From assembly GCF_003144195.1 (NCBI RefSeq), contig NW_020289996.1, positions 559,419 to 623,418 of the forward strand: a stretch of 64,000 bases of DNA, read 5' to 3'. The stretch comes from Ceraceosorus guamensis (Eukaryota; Basidiomycota; Exobasidiomycetes; Ceraceosorales; Ceraceosoraceae). Below are positions 1 to 10,788 of this stretch, in pieces (the first letter of the stretch is position 1; each line of letters starts with the position of its first letter). The position numbers and the translations under genes were made by a program. A model generated the notes under the pieces. It had not been told where the DNA came from and ran no database searches. It saw nothing but the letters and a program-made list of their open reading frames with translations.

Positions 1-2202
1 GATCTAGCATTTGGAGATGGACACCTGTCAGGACATGGGCGGGCCATTTCGACGGGCTCTATACCGACCGCGCCGGTCCAGAACGCCACTCTGGCTGGTT
101 TTGCAGAATGGCCTGCTGCCCTCCAGATTGACACCTCCAAACGACGAGCAAATGTTCCTGTCGAGTACAGCAATGTGTCGCAAGCATCTATGAGCTCCTT
201 GTCAGGCGCGATGCCTTCACAGACCCATTCTGACAAGGATGGAAGCTCGAACACGCTTTCGGTCAACGCAGGTCTGCCTCCCGCTCGTCAAGACTCGTAC
301 GAAAAATTACGCAAATTTCTCAAGCTGGATGTGGACATGGGCTTCTTGTCTGCCAAAGGATCGGGAGTCGACTCGCCGACGGGTACTGGTATGACTGCTT
401 GGAGAAGGCGGTCAAACTCGGATGTGGGGCCCCGATCACCTGTGACTGGTCCTGGAGCTGGGGCGTCTCTATTCAGCGTTATTCCTGGCGGTGTAACAGA
501 CAAGACACCCACTGCAATGACTGCCGGAGTGGACTGGGCCACTCAGACTGCCAAGGTCAGGGCTGCCAGAGATCTCGCAGCACAGGTAGCTGCGGCGCCA
601 AGGACATCGTCATCTTCTTCGCAAGCACCGCCGGTAGCGGTCGAGTTTGCGCCGACCTTGGAGCCGCACATGCTGCAGCGCTCAGACGACGCTGCGATGG
701 CTGTAGACTCTCAGTTTTCGGTCTCTCCGGCACAAGGGCAGCAAAATCCAGCTAGCGTCAGCGCATCTCCAAGCGATCAGTTGTCTTCAGCCGGTGGTGT
801 TGGACCGGTCAGGCGCGACATGGCTAGCCGCAGGGAATCGAACGCAAGATCACCATATCACGCAAGAGCAGGAAGTAGCGGGACCGCGTCGTCGCATCGC
901 CCGCTGCCTTTGGCCGGACTTTCCGCGCCCATTGGAGGGCCCGCTCTCTTTGCTTGGCAGTCCAAGCCCTCTCCAGTCGCGACTAGCTTCGGCGACAATA
1001 TGAGCTCCTTGCGGCGCTCACAATCTGCACGGGACCCTAAAAGAAGCCATAGACGTGGAGCGGGCAGCGAGGATCTATCGGACATGGCAAGAGGGAAGAT
1101 CGGCGAGCCAGGAGAGTACCTCGCGCGCGTTACGGCACCAGATGGTTCGCTGGCCCCGCCTAGTCTGAACTCGTCCATCGGCGGTCCACCTAGCGCAGCC
1201 TATTATGCTGGAGTCGGCGCACGAGGTGGTGCCGCTGGCAACGCGTACCGCGTCAGTCATGATCGTCATCCTTCTTGGGAGTCCAACACGAGCAATTCGA
1301 GCACCGGCAGTGTCAGCATGGAGCCAGGCGGCTCGCCCGAAAGACCTTTGGGAAGCTTCAATCCCCGCTTGCCTGGTATGCCTGCCGTCTACACGCCTGG
1401 CTCGCTTGCCGCAGGTGTACCCGGATCATCCTACCATATGATGGGTTTTCGCGGCGGGAATTCACCGGGTGGCCAGCTGCCATCGAACGTGTCGCCATCT
1501 ACTGCTCCTCCGCATCCGCTGGGCTACTCGATGTATTCTCAAACGGCCCTGCCGCAGTACAGCTCCCTCAGCACGCCGCCTTCTGCAGCTTCCGCCAACG
1601 CATATGCGTCGTCTTCTTCGGTTCCCCCGCCTCAACTGCCACCGGATGGTGTTATGCCACCCATCCAGACGGTGACCACGAGTGCGACTCAAGCGGCCAG
1701 CGCCAGTCGCCGCACAAATGCAGCTATACACTATTGTCCCGTGCCAGGCTGCAATTCCTCCTTTACCAGGAAATTCAATCTGAACGGACACTTGCGGTCG
1801 CACACAGGAGACAAGCCGTTCAAGTGCCGAGAGTGCGGCAAGAATTTTGCAAGGCACTTCGACCTTTCCAGGCACGAACGACTGCACTCGGGCATCAAGG
1901 CGCACACGTGCGAGAGTTGCGGCAAAAACTTTGCTCGGATAGATGCGCTACGTCGCCACTTGCGATCTGATGGTGGCCAAGGTGGATGTGCGGCCAGGCT
2001 GGGCTCCGTGCCTGCATCGCAGGCGCAGAGCACCAATGGCAACGGCAACGGCGATCTCAGCCCCGGCTCGCCATCGACGAGCGAGATGAGGAGCATCTCC
2101 CCTTCTGGTTCTGCAGTTGCTGGACAAGGTACACAATACACCCATCCCACCATTCCGATCGCCTCGAACGGAAGTGGCCGCTTCGTTGGTCACGCCATGT
2201 AA
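1..2202 (+). CDS. Crz1-like C2H2 zinc-finger transcription factor, 5' end outside window
   Basis: The frame is open from base 1 with no stop, so the N-terminus lies upstream; at least 733 codons are visible and the first in-window ATG in frame is at 190. The protein is mostly Ser/Ala/Pro/Gly-rich and probably disordered. Three zinc fingers sit near residues 577-660 of the visible part: CPVPGC...H-x3-H, CRECGKNFARHFDLSRH, then CESCGKNFARIDALRRH. The third ends with a Cys (GGQGGC) in place of the second His. That two C2H2 plus one C2HC arrangement, with FAR-DAL-RH in the last finger, is the layout of the calcineurin-responsive factor Crz1. A PTIPIA string near the C-terminus (2146-2163) resembles the calcineurin docking motif PxIxIT. 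Crz1 is known to enter the nucleus on dephosphorylation and to activate calcium and cell-wall stress genes. The family call is fairly safe; one-to-one orthology with Crz1 is inference. Confidence 0.8.
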   Translation, partial: DLAFGDGHLSGHGRAISTGSIPTAPVQNATLAGFAEWPAALQIDTSKRRANVPVEYSNVSQASMSSLSGAMPSQTHSDKDGSSNTLSVNAGLPPARQDSYEKLRKFLKLDVDMGFLSAKGSGVDSPTGTGMTAWRRRSNSDVGPRSPVTGPGAGASLFSVIPGGVTDKTPTAMTAGVDWATQTAKVRAARDLAAQVAAAPRTSSSSSQAPPVAVEFAPTLEPHMLQRSDDAAMAVDSQFSVSPAQGQQNPASVSASPSDQLSSAGGVGPVRRDMASRRESNARSPYHARAGSSGTASSHRPLPLAGLSAPIGGPALFAWQSKPSPVATSFGDNMSSLRRSQSARDPKRSHRRGAGSEDLSDMARGKIGEPGEYLARVTAPDGSLAPPSLNSSIGGPPSAAYYAGVGARGGAAGNAYRVSHDRHPSWESNTSNSSTGSVSMEPGGSPERPLGSFNPRLPGMPAVYTPGSLAAGVPGSSYHMMGFRGGNSPGGQLPSNVSPSTAPPHPLGYSMYSQTALPQYSSLSTPPSAASANAYASSSSVPPPQLPPDGVMPPIQTVTTSATQAASASRRTNAAIHYCPVPGCNSSFTRKFNLNGHLRSHTGDKPFKCRECGKNFARHFDLSRHERLHSGIKAHTCESCGKNFARIDALRRHLRSDGGQGGCAARLGSVPASQAQSTNGNGNGDLSPGSPSTSEMRSISPSGSAVAGQGTQYTHPTIPIASNGSGRFVGHAM

Positions 2203-3560
2203 AATGTACTCTCTCCACTCACGTTTGCCCAAAAGCCGATCGACGGTGTTGCTTCGAAGGGAACGTAGCCTGGTCCCCACGCCACGAGATGATGAAGCTG
2301 TGCGCGCATTCGCTAGGTAAGGTGCCCGCAACGAGTCACGAGCCAGCGCTGGTTCTTTCGCTCGCTTGCTCTGAAGTGCATTGCGGTGAAAAGTCATGCA
2401 CAGAATGTGGGGCCACATATCTGATCCCGCTCTATGGGCGTCAGACTGCCAGGCTCCTTTTTCGGTCTCGCCTCTGCAGCGGGATCAATGTCGGTGTGAA
2501 GGTGCGGATCTCGGGCCCGACGCGCGGGTGCGGATGGGGCCGAAGCTGACAGCCACGCACGACTCTGACTACACTCACACTGCTGTGGACTGTGACTGCA
2601 TGCATGGTGCTGCTAATTCACGATTGACGTGCAGATTTACAAGCCACACGCGTCGGGTAGACCCAAGCAGGCGCGTGTTGGTCGCCCTTTGCATGCAGCC
2701 TGCAGGGGCATGAAAAGGTCGATGGTTTAATTGTAGATCAGCCAATTGGCTGAGTCTTGCATGATGGCGATTGAGCGAACGACGTGCCGGAGGGTGTCAG
2801 AGTCGTGAGTCGGGAGTGAATGGTGCATGTCTCGGGACTGCACGCTTGCTGATGGAACAAGACATGTGTTTCATGAACGATGGATGCGTTCGTCCTGACT
2901 CTCCATGCAGACGCGCGGAGCGCATTGCGGGCTTGCATGGTCATGTAATAACGATGGACGCGTCCTAAGCATATCGAGAATATAGGCTTCCGACGACGCC
3001 ATCCTGCCAATGCCTCCCTCGTATATATAGCCCTGCAGCATTGTGATTTTCCGGAAGCGAGAGGTTGCGGTACCGGGTACACTTAGAAGTCGGACTTTGA
3101 AAAAGAGACCAAGTAGCACCCCTGAAGATGTGCTTCGAGCATTCCGAGTGACACAAGACCTCGACCGCGGACTGTCAAGTCTGATGAGTGCATCTTGAGG
3201 CTGTCTTGCCGCAGCTCATGTCCCCGTCTGTGTCGGTGAGCAATCTCCGTTCCGCTTTATTCTGCTGGAGATCATGCCAACGGATAGCGTGGGACCCTTT
3301 TGTGTGGCTGTTGCTTTGCGATCCGACCGCAGGGCTTGGGCCGTCATCTGGCGGGGCGCGAAGCACAGCACATAGGAAGGTGTGAGGCCCCTGGACAAGA
3401 CACGGCACATCTCAGGAATAGCGAAGTTGGAGCACATAAAAGGAGGGCATCATCGGAAGTCTTGGATGGAGTATACGCACACCTCTCCCTCGTCCATTCC
3501 CGGCTGCCCCGCCTCACCATGCCGTAACATTCTGCCTCGCCTCCTTCGAACACCAACAAC
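2203..3560. other. Intergenic, 1.36 kb
   Basis: No open frame here resembles a protein. It should hold the 3' UTR of the zinc-finger gene and the promoter of the secreted-protein gene that follows. A TATATATAG string lies near 3022-3030, about 530 bp before the next ATG, which is far for a core promoter. Confidence 0.6.
3435..3442 (+). promoter_or_regulatory. TATA-like box of the secreted Cys-rich protein gene
   Basis: CATAAAAG lies about 120 bp before the ATG at 3561, a plausible distance for a fungal core promoter with a short leader. Position and sequence are the only evidence. Confidence 0.35.
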
Positions 3561-5354
3561 ATGCGCTCCACGTTTGATCTTCGTCTCCTCCTCGCCTCGC
3601 TCGTGTGCAGCTTGGCTCTGCTGCGCACAGCATCCGCCATTCCTGCCACGGAGGATGGGCTGCTGATGGCTCGCGGAAATGCTGGCGTTGGCAAGCGCTG
3701 CTCCGCTTCGCCGCAATGCAAGACGGGTCTGTACTGCAAACGGGGATCCTGCTCTGCCAAACGAGACGTCGGAGGTCCTTGCTACAAGAACAATGGCGTG
3801 AGTCTGTGAACGAGCTGCCCGATTGTGATGAACAAGCTGCTGTGGCCCTGACTGACGCGACGATGCCTTTGGTCTTGAACACTCCCCATAGTGCATCTCG
3901 GGCAAGTGCGTCAAGTCTCGCTGTGCGGCCACCTCGACTCCAACGCTGCTCCCTGTCGGCTCCAAGTGCTCCACGAGCGCCGCTTGCGCCTCGGGCTACT
4001 GCGGTCGCTCAAAGTGTGCAGCCAAGCTCGCTGATGGAGAAGCGTGCTATAAAGACGTGAGTACAGGTCCGATGTGGACGGCGTCACTGAGTTTCAAAAG
4101 TCAGGCAAATATCGACTTGGATCGCACTCCACCACTCGCACAGAACGGCTGCACTAGCGGCAAGTGCACAAACGGCAAGTGCGGTGCAGGAACAACGGCG
4201 CCCACCAACCCGCCGGTGATTGTAGCTGGCAACCGAGTGAGCAATCCGAGCTTTGAAGACGGCACGCTCTCTGCCTACACCACCAAGGGCGACGTGAGCA
4301 TCGGCTCTGCTCCAGGCGCAGCGTACGATGGCACGTACTACGCCATCCTGAAGTCTGCTCAAGGCGTCACTGCAAGTCTTGGACAAAGTACGAGCGTAAA
4401 GCGGGCAATCACAAATTCTTATCAAGTCAAATTTCAATATCGCGTCCGTGCGCTGTCAGGCAGCACAAGTCGACCATTTTGCTACATCGCACCAGCCATC
4501 AATGGGTTGGCCGAAGCAGCTGCAGAGCCCGACTTTTTTTACGCTGCAGTGAATCAAACTGGCTGGACAGAGTACAACAAGCTGTTGCAGAGCGAGCCGA
4601 CGATCAATAGCATTGAAATCTTTACATTTTGCAACAGCGTCACAACGGCTACGTTCGATGTCGATGCTCTCAGCTACGTACAGGACCTGCAGGGTGGACA
4701 TCCAAACAACATCAACAACGTCGGAAACCTCATCATGAATGCCAAATTTGGAGAGTACGCCAATCCTGGAGCGTATTGGAGCACAGAAGGCAATGTCCAA
4801 TTCACCGACGCTGGCTATCCCGTCTACACGGTCAACCAGAAGAACAATTACTACGCGTGAGTAGTCTCTCTTCACCGACGGAACGTCGCTCGAAAATAGT
4901 AGTCCGCGTGCGATGATTGTGCTTCCTGCTGACGCAGATTCCGGACCTGTGGCCCCCTGCATGCAGACTTTTGACCGCGCCTAGCGGAGGTCTATCAGCG
5001 ATTTACCAAAACTACAACGTCTACCCAGTCGACGGTGTCGAGCCGTACGGCATCAGTCCTGGATTTGTTCACTTCGTATCCTCCTTTTCCCGCTCTGCAT
5101 CCACGCCCGATGCGGTTTGTCGACTTCGCACAACCATGAACGGTATCGCCTACTCGGACGATATCGTCATCGACGCCGCCAGTCCCGATAACGGACCGGA
5201 CGAGACGTACTTTATCGAGCACAATACCATCTCTGGAACGTTTGACCAGCCTGGACTAGACAGACCTTTTAGACTCGAGGTCAACTGCGATCAAGGCGCA
5301 CAGGCTTCCGTAAGGCTCGACCACACCGCCATCTTTGCCGGACGCGACAAGTGA
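3561..5354 (+). CDS. Secreted Cys-rich protein with two carbohydrate-binding-like beta-sandwich modules
   Basis: Exons 3561-3797, 3892-4056, 4144-4856 and 4967-5354 join in frame to 500 residues. The last intron uses the acceptor TGCAG at 4966; the nearer CAG at 4937 would break the frame. Residues 1-25 are a signal peptide (MRSTFDLRLLLASLVCSLAL, then ASA). Residues about 40-150 contain two copies of a Cys-rich unit: GKRCSASPQC...CYKNNGCISGKC and GSKCSTSAAC...CYKDNGCTSGKC. Two modules follow that start NRVSNPSFEDG and NNVGNLIMNAKF; their N-P-S-F-E-type opening and aromatic-rich strands resemble CBM4/9-type galactose-binding-like folds. The protein is probably extracellular and may bind glycans or the cell wall. 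No catalytic domain is visible. The secreted, modular nature is clear; the ligand is unknown. Confidence 0.75.
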
Positions 5355-5888
5355 ATGGCAACGCCCTATAGCGCCAGATTGCACCGCCGCCGCCGCCGCT
5401 AGGCCCGCCTCTCTTCGATCTCGCTCAATTAACACAGTCCACAGTCTACGCACTTTCGTTTTCAGTGCAAGTCTTCTTCTCGTTAGCCTTGCCTTCACCC
5501 CTCGTACCGCGTCACCTCTGTCACCTCGCTGCACTCTCAGCTCATGCGCATTGCCTGCCCAATCGTGTATCTCGTGTTCACATCGCGTAATGCGATGATG
5601 CGGAAACACTTTCGGACCACGCAAGATGCATTTTCGATGTGATATGTGTGTGATAGTTTGGCAATGGCAGCGGTCTCACAATTGCCCGCAGCTTTGGGAG
5701 ACACCCTTGAATACAAGTGACTCTTAGGCTTCTTGGTCTGCGACGTCGACCTGCTCATTGACACCGCAATGCACCTCCTCACGTGCTGCAGAGCCTCGCG
5801 CAGGCTCTGCCTTCCCTTTCTGTCCCTACCCAAGGACAGCACACAATGAGCTCCGCTTGGCGCCGCGGCCATCGAAAGACCAAGACAT
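5355..5888. other. Convergent intergenic region, 0.5 kb
   Basis: It lies between the 3' ends of the secreted-protein gene (+) and SEC61 (-) and should hold both 3' UTRs. A run of GCC/GCCGC triplets sits at about 5385-5402. I see nothing coding. Confidence 0.6.
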
Positions 5889-7821
5889 TTAGCCAATGAG
5901 ATCTCCCATCGCGCCCATTTCTGCTCCTCCCATCTCGCGCATACCTGTGGCAGTGCAAGCACGCACAACGTGGTCAGCATTTGACCGCGCGAGACCCATT
6001 CAAACACGCGAAGCACGACTCACCCAGCTCAAAGTAAGACTGCGAGGTGCGGGCGAGTGCAAAGTGTGGCACAGTTGGATCAGTGGTATATCGCAACGAC
6101 AGCCTGTCTCGCTCGACTCACAAAGATTGTGGTGCTTGCGAGGAGAACTCCAGTACCGCTACCGAATGCTCCGATGAGGTCTGCAGCGACGCTGCCGAGC
6201 GCAAAGCAAGAACGAAGTGGACCAGATAACGTTAGTCGAGTGTGCGAAGGCGGTTGCTCGCAAGACCCAACACACTCACGAGAGAGCACCAATCGTAGCG
6301 CCTCCGAGCATAGCAGCGCTGGGAATGACGCGCTTCAATTCCTTGTACATACCGCCCTCTCGGTGTCCAGCCATGACCATTTGAGCCTCCTTGAGCTGCT
6401 TAGCGACTTCTCTAGGTCCACTTCCGCTGACTTCAATCCAAGCTTTGCTAAATAGGGCGCAAGCGGTGCAGGTAAAGATGATGTAGACCGCAGTGTGGAC
6501 AGGATCTCCAACGACTTCCTTGAAGGTGTGTGGTGGAGACATGTAGTAAGAGATACCGCTGATGGCGTGCAGCTGAGGTGAATCTTCCATGGGTTCCCAA
6601 GTTCCCAACAATTTCACCCCCAAATTCTTGGGAAAGCGGGAAAAGAGCATTTGAGAGATGATGAAGACGTTGGACGTCAGCGCGCTCTCCAACATGATGG
6701 GCATGTTGGAAGTGTAGAAGAGCTTCACTGGGTACGTTCCTCTTTGACCTCTAAATCGGTTGGACTTGACTGGAATTTCGATGCGGAAACCTTGGAGGTA
6801 GATCACGACCAAGAAGACGACCAGAGTGGCCACCAGATTCATGACGTTTGGAAGACGTTCGCGATAGAAAGCCTCTTTGAGTGCCCGAGTCTTATCGTTC
6901 CAAGTGAAGAGCAGGTGGAAGAGTGCGACCAAAGCACCCTCGAATTCGGGACCACGCCCAGTGTTGATGGTAGTGGGTGAAAAGGCTTTCCAAACAATCG
7001 ACTCGCAAATGTTTGTTGCGATGAAAAGAGAGATACCAGAGCCCAGACCATAGCCTTTTTGCAAGAGCTCGTCAAGGAGGATGACGATTAGGCCGGCTAC
7101 AACGAGCTGCAAGATGAGCAAAAGGCAGACACCTGCTCCCAGGTCCGCCGGTTGGCCATACAGCCCCGTCAGCACGTACACGGTTGCTTGGCCAAGCGAG
7201 ATAATCATTGCAAAGACTGCGATTGCGACGGCAAGGGGGATGTTGAGTACCTGCTCGTGCAAAGAATAGTCCGATCGACTCACGCTTCTGAGCACCGCCG
7301 AAAAGAGCGCGATCTTCCTTGAGACTGAAGTCTACCTCGACCAAGTTGGCACCAGCCAAGAGCTGCATGATCATACCACTCGTGACGATGGGTGAGATGC
7401 CAAGTTCCATGAGTGTACCTCTGTTGGAGGCGAGAATGACACGCATCCAGTAGAGCGGATCCGAAGAATCAGATGACATGATACCGTAAAGCGGAATTTG
7501 GGAAGAGACCAAGAAGATTCCCAAGACAATAGCTGTCCACGCTATACGAGACTGAAATGGTACTGCGGGCAACAGAGCACAAGTGATCAGCATGCGTACG
7601 CTGCGGCGGCTGTCACTCGAGAGTGAGAGATGCTTACCCTTGCGCTCTGGAGCTGATACCTCGGGCAAGATCGACATGAAAGGTCGCACAAGCGACAGAA
7701 AGCGGACTGTATGCGTTGATGCGTTTCGGCAAGAGTAGATGCTTTAGTGTCAGCTTCGTGACGAATGGGCGTCTTTTGTTGGCGTTGCGGCGATGCACTC
7801 TTGAAACTCACAACCACTCAT
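5889..7821 (-). CDS. SEC61: Sec61 alpha, pore subunit of the ER protein translocon
   Basis: Seven exons (minus strand, 5' to 3'): 7812-7821, 7638-7706, 7284-7562, 6280-7216, 6122-6191, 6024-6039, 5889-5944. They join to 478 residues, the normal family length. The product starts [20 protein letters not shown] and contains [71 protein letters not shown] and [19 protein letters not shown], all hallmarks of the SecY/Sec61 alpha family with ten membrane spans. It forms the co- and post-translational channel in the ER membrane with Sec61 beta and gamma. The start was chosen because ATGAGTGGTT plus the next exon restores the usual M-x-G-F-R-F-L start. The first exon is only 10 nt and the sixth 16 nt. 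The gene is divergent from the one at 8804. Confidence 0.96.
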
Positions 7822-8803
7822 GCTGGGCAACGATGCTCTCTGCTATGCCAGCTTCTCAGGAACCGCTAGTGTCAAGAGTGACGTGCCGAGAGCTGATGTC
7901 GATGGCGCAGCAGATGCTGGCGAGCCTCTCGCGAGCTACGGAGGTGAAGTAATCGAGGCGTCTGGCTAAGCGATCCAAGCTCCCGGGTTGACTGCGTAGG
8001 CAAGTGTCTCGAAGTGGGGCGGATGACGGGGCCGACGCGACCAAGCTCGAGTGGAAGAGCTTCGCGCTGCTATTTGTCTTCGAGGTGACAAGCCGGTCGA
8101 GCTATCGGCCAGTCTGTACAAATTGGATGGGAGACCTTTGAGAAACCTGTCAAGTGCCAAGCGATGACGCTGTGGTATGAAGACCGCTCGCTGCACGGGG
8201 TTCTTCCTACGCACCACCGCGCAGAAGCCAGATCTCTCGCCGCGAGCGCGCGGGCATCCCCGTGCGGTGCCAGCGCGCCTCGTCCAGGCACACGCGCGCC
8301 CATCCAGCTCCACGTCGCCCAGCTTGGCTCGCGGCGGCTGCGTGCAAGCGACCACGTGAGCGGTGGATGTCGTTTGCAGCTCGCAGCTCTCGTGCGAAAA
8401 GTTCATCGCTTGCCCGATCACTGAATCAAGCCTGCCTCCACAAATCACGCACAGAGCAGCTAGCTGCACTATGCTGGGCGTCCCGCACAGCGAGCGCGTA
8501 TATAGCTGCGATACTCACGACTCGCGATTTGAGCGATTGCCATGGCATACAGGGCTCATATCGAGCGCAATTGCCGAGGGGCTGAATACGCAGATGATCA
8601 CGATTCCTCTAATGCTGACAGCCGTCCACGCATACATCCATCCCGAAGCTAGAACTTCATCCCAACTAGTCAGGTCGCAGCAAGCTGTAGCAAGGCGTTC
8701 GTAAAGCGCCCAATGCTCCAAGAGGTGCCAAACGCATCTGCCAAACGAAGACGTTCGACCGACCCGAATCAATTCGAGAGCAGGAATTAAGCGAGCAGAC
8801 AAG
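7822..8803. other. Divergent promoter region, SEC61 / 8804 gene
   Basis: About 1 kb between two divergent starts. A GTATATAG string lies at about 8498-8505 and a copy of the dispersed motif ACTCACGACTCGCGATTT at 8513-8530. No convincing coding frame. Confidence 0.55.
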
Positions 8804-9643
8804 ATGTCGGCTGCTCAGCAACTTCCAGCAGACCAGGCTCAGCAGGCCGAAACGCAGGCTCGAGTCGCGCAGGAGCAGCAAATTTCTGCTGTTGACGCTC
8901 AGACGGGAACTGAGCAAGCGCCCAGGGGTACGGAACCCATTCCCGAATCTCAACTGAATCCTGCTTTTGATAAGGTGTGTCATCAAGCTTGCAAAGGGGC
9001 GCTTCGATGCAGCCAGAGCAGGCACATGAGAGGTATGGCTTGCCATGTTGAGGCAGAGAGCGCTCAAGGGCCTCAGATGCTGCTCCACACGCGCTCGGAG
9101 CTTCTCGAAGAGGCCCAAGCGCGCAGGCAGTTTCAGGTCACCTGCTCAGCAGTCCGATTCGCGTTTACAGGCGCAAGTGCTCACTCACGCTTGCGTGTCG
9201 CCACAGGACGATCTACGACAAGGTCATCCGCCTCCTGCAGTGGCCAAAGGGATACATATTCCCAAGAAAATCAAAGTCCGTAGACCGAGAGCTTTGAAAG
9301 GAAAGCCTTGGAAGAAGGGAGAGGGCGCGGAGAATGTGACGGCAGATGACATGACTGACGAGGTGAGTCTTTGAGAGCGATGCGAGCTGTCAAGCATGCT
9401 GCTCGCTAATTCAAACTGCATGCTGACAATGACCTCTGCGCCCTGAATTTTCCTCCCGCTCCTTGCAACAATCGTAGGAGGTCGAGATGGAAGAGGTGCG
9501 TTTACGGTCGACGTCTTCGCTGATACTGCAAGTCCAGTGCACGAGACGTGAGCTATTTCGAAGCTGATCTACACACCTATCTTTCACAGGATGAAGCTGA
9601 CAAGAAACCGGGTCTGATCGGAAAGATCCTTGGCAAAAGTTGA
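8804..9643 (+). CDS. Small charged protein of unknown function
   Basis: Proposed exons are 8804-8974, 9207-9362, 9478-9495 (18 nt) and 9590-9643, all phase 0, giving 132 residues. An alternative acceptor GCTCAG at about 9147 would lengthen exon 2 in frame (starting QSDSRLQAQVL). The N-terminal 57 residues are Gln/Ala/Glu-rich. The middle is strongly basic (IPKKIKVRRPRALKGKPWKK), which would suit a nuclear or nucleolar signal or RNA binding. The C-terminus is acidic then basic (EEVEMEEDEADKKPG, then KILGKS). No family is recognised. Consistent GT-AG introns that all keep the frame are the main reason to call it a gene. Confidence 0.6.
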
Positions 9644-10788
9644 TTATACTGCGATCATTACACGAGAGTTCAAGAGCACACTGTTGTGATGCTTACGACC
9701 CTCAGCGAGTATGCCACTGCAAATATAGGAGTGAGAGAAAGTCTGGTCACTCGGAATCATTGTCGACTCATGAAGGGTGCAAGCATCGCTAGAGCGAGCT
9801 TGTAGAAGCTCATCTCCCGACATGCTGGTCCGGAATCGTGACTCGTGGACGTGGGATGTAGACCTTCCATCTGGCGGAGTACTTCCACCTGGCAGACCGC
9901 GCACCAATTCAGATCCGCTTCGTAAGCGTCAATTCCCTCACATCACTTTGACTACTACTACTTGGTCGATGAGGTGCATAGAAACCATTCGTCCATTTAC
10001 GGGAAGTCAAAGCCAACAGTCACAGTTGCGAGTCTGCCGTCGCCTTGGACGCATGGACCACCACGGTCGGATGTGGTGTGTGGGAACGCGCCTCACGTGC
10101 CATGGCGACATCCGTGTGATGAACTGCGTGACGCGCGCAGAAACGCAGCCAGCCCTGCAGCATCACTCACGCACCACTCAAGCATGAATCGCGGACTCGT
10201 GACTCTGACTCCATACCAAACACGCCGCGTAGCCCTCATCAGTCAAGAGTATATATATGCGCTTCCTCCGCCTCGTTCACACCCCGCCAGTCGAAGGCAT
10301 AAGCACAATCGTGACCTGAACGTTCAATGTGAGTTTCTGTAATTAGATGAAGGAAGATGAAATCCGAGGATGACCCAGAAGCGTCAAGATGAACTGCATG
10401 ATCCCTGACCAGCTTCGCAGTCAGCTGAAATGTTGGGAAATGTGCGCTCCAATGATCATGGTGGGAGATGCGTTCGTATGGTCTTGCGTCTGAGTTCAAA
10501 CAGGTCGTGAGGTGATGTGTGCAGGTCCAGAGGCTTCAGAGACTTCAGCCGTGCAAGAACTGCAATCTCGAGATGCATGATTCGTGATGACTATTCACAT
10601 TCTTGATTCACATTGTGTTTGATTATTATATAGGTGACGATGGGTTCTCCACTCTGCTGCGCTGCGTACATGAGGTGCAACCAACTCGCAGCTAGACCTT
10701 CTGCAGCTAGCTCAAGATCAAGCTGTGTGATATGCATGTCCCTGGTGGATGACTGGCCAATCGTAACTCTCTTGTACGTCACTCGCTC
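9644..10788. other. Intergenic, 1.1 kb
   Basis: No protein-like frame. GTATATATATG at about 10247-10257 is a strong TATA-like string followed by a GTGAGT donor-like site at about 10329. This could be a non-coding leader exon of DUG2 or an unlinked short transcript; neither can be shown from sequence. Confidence 0.5.
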
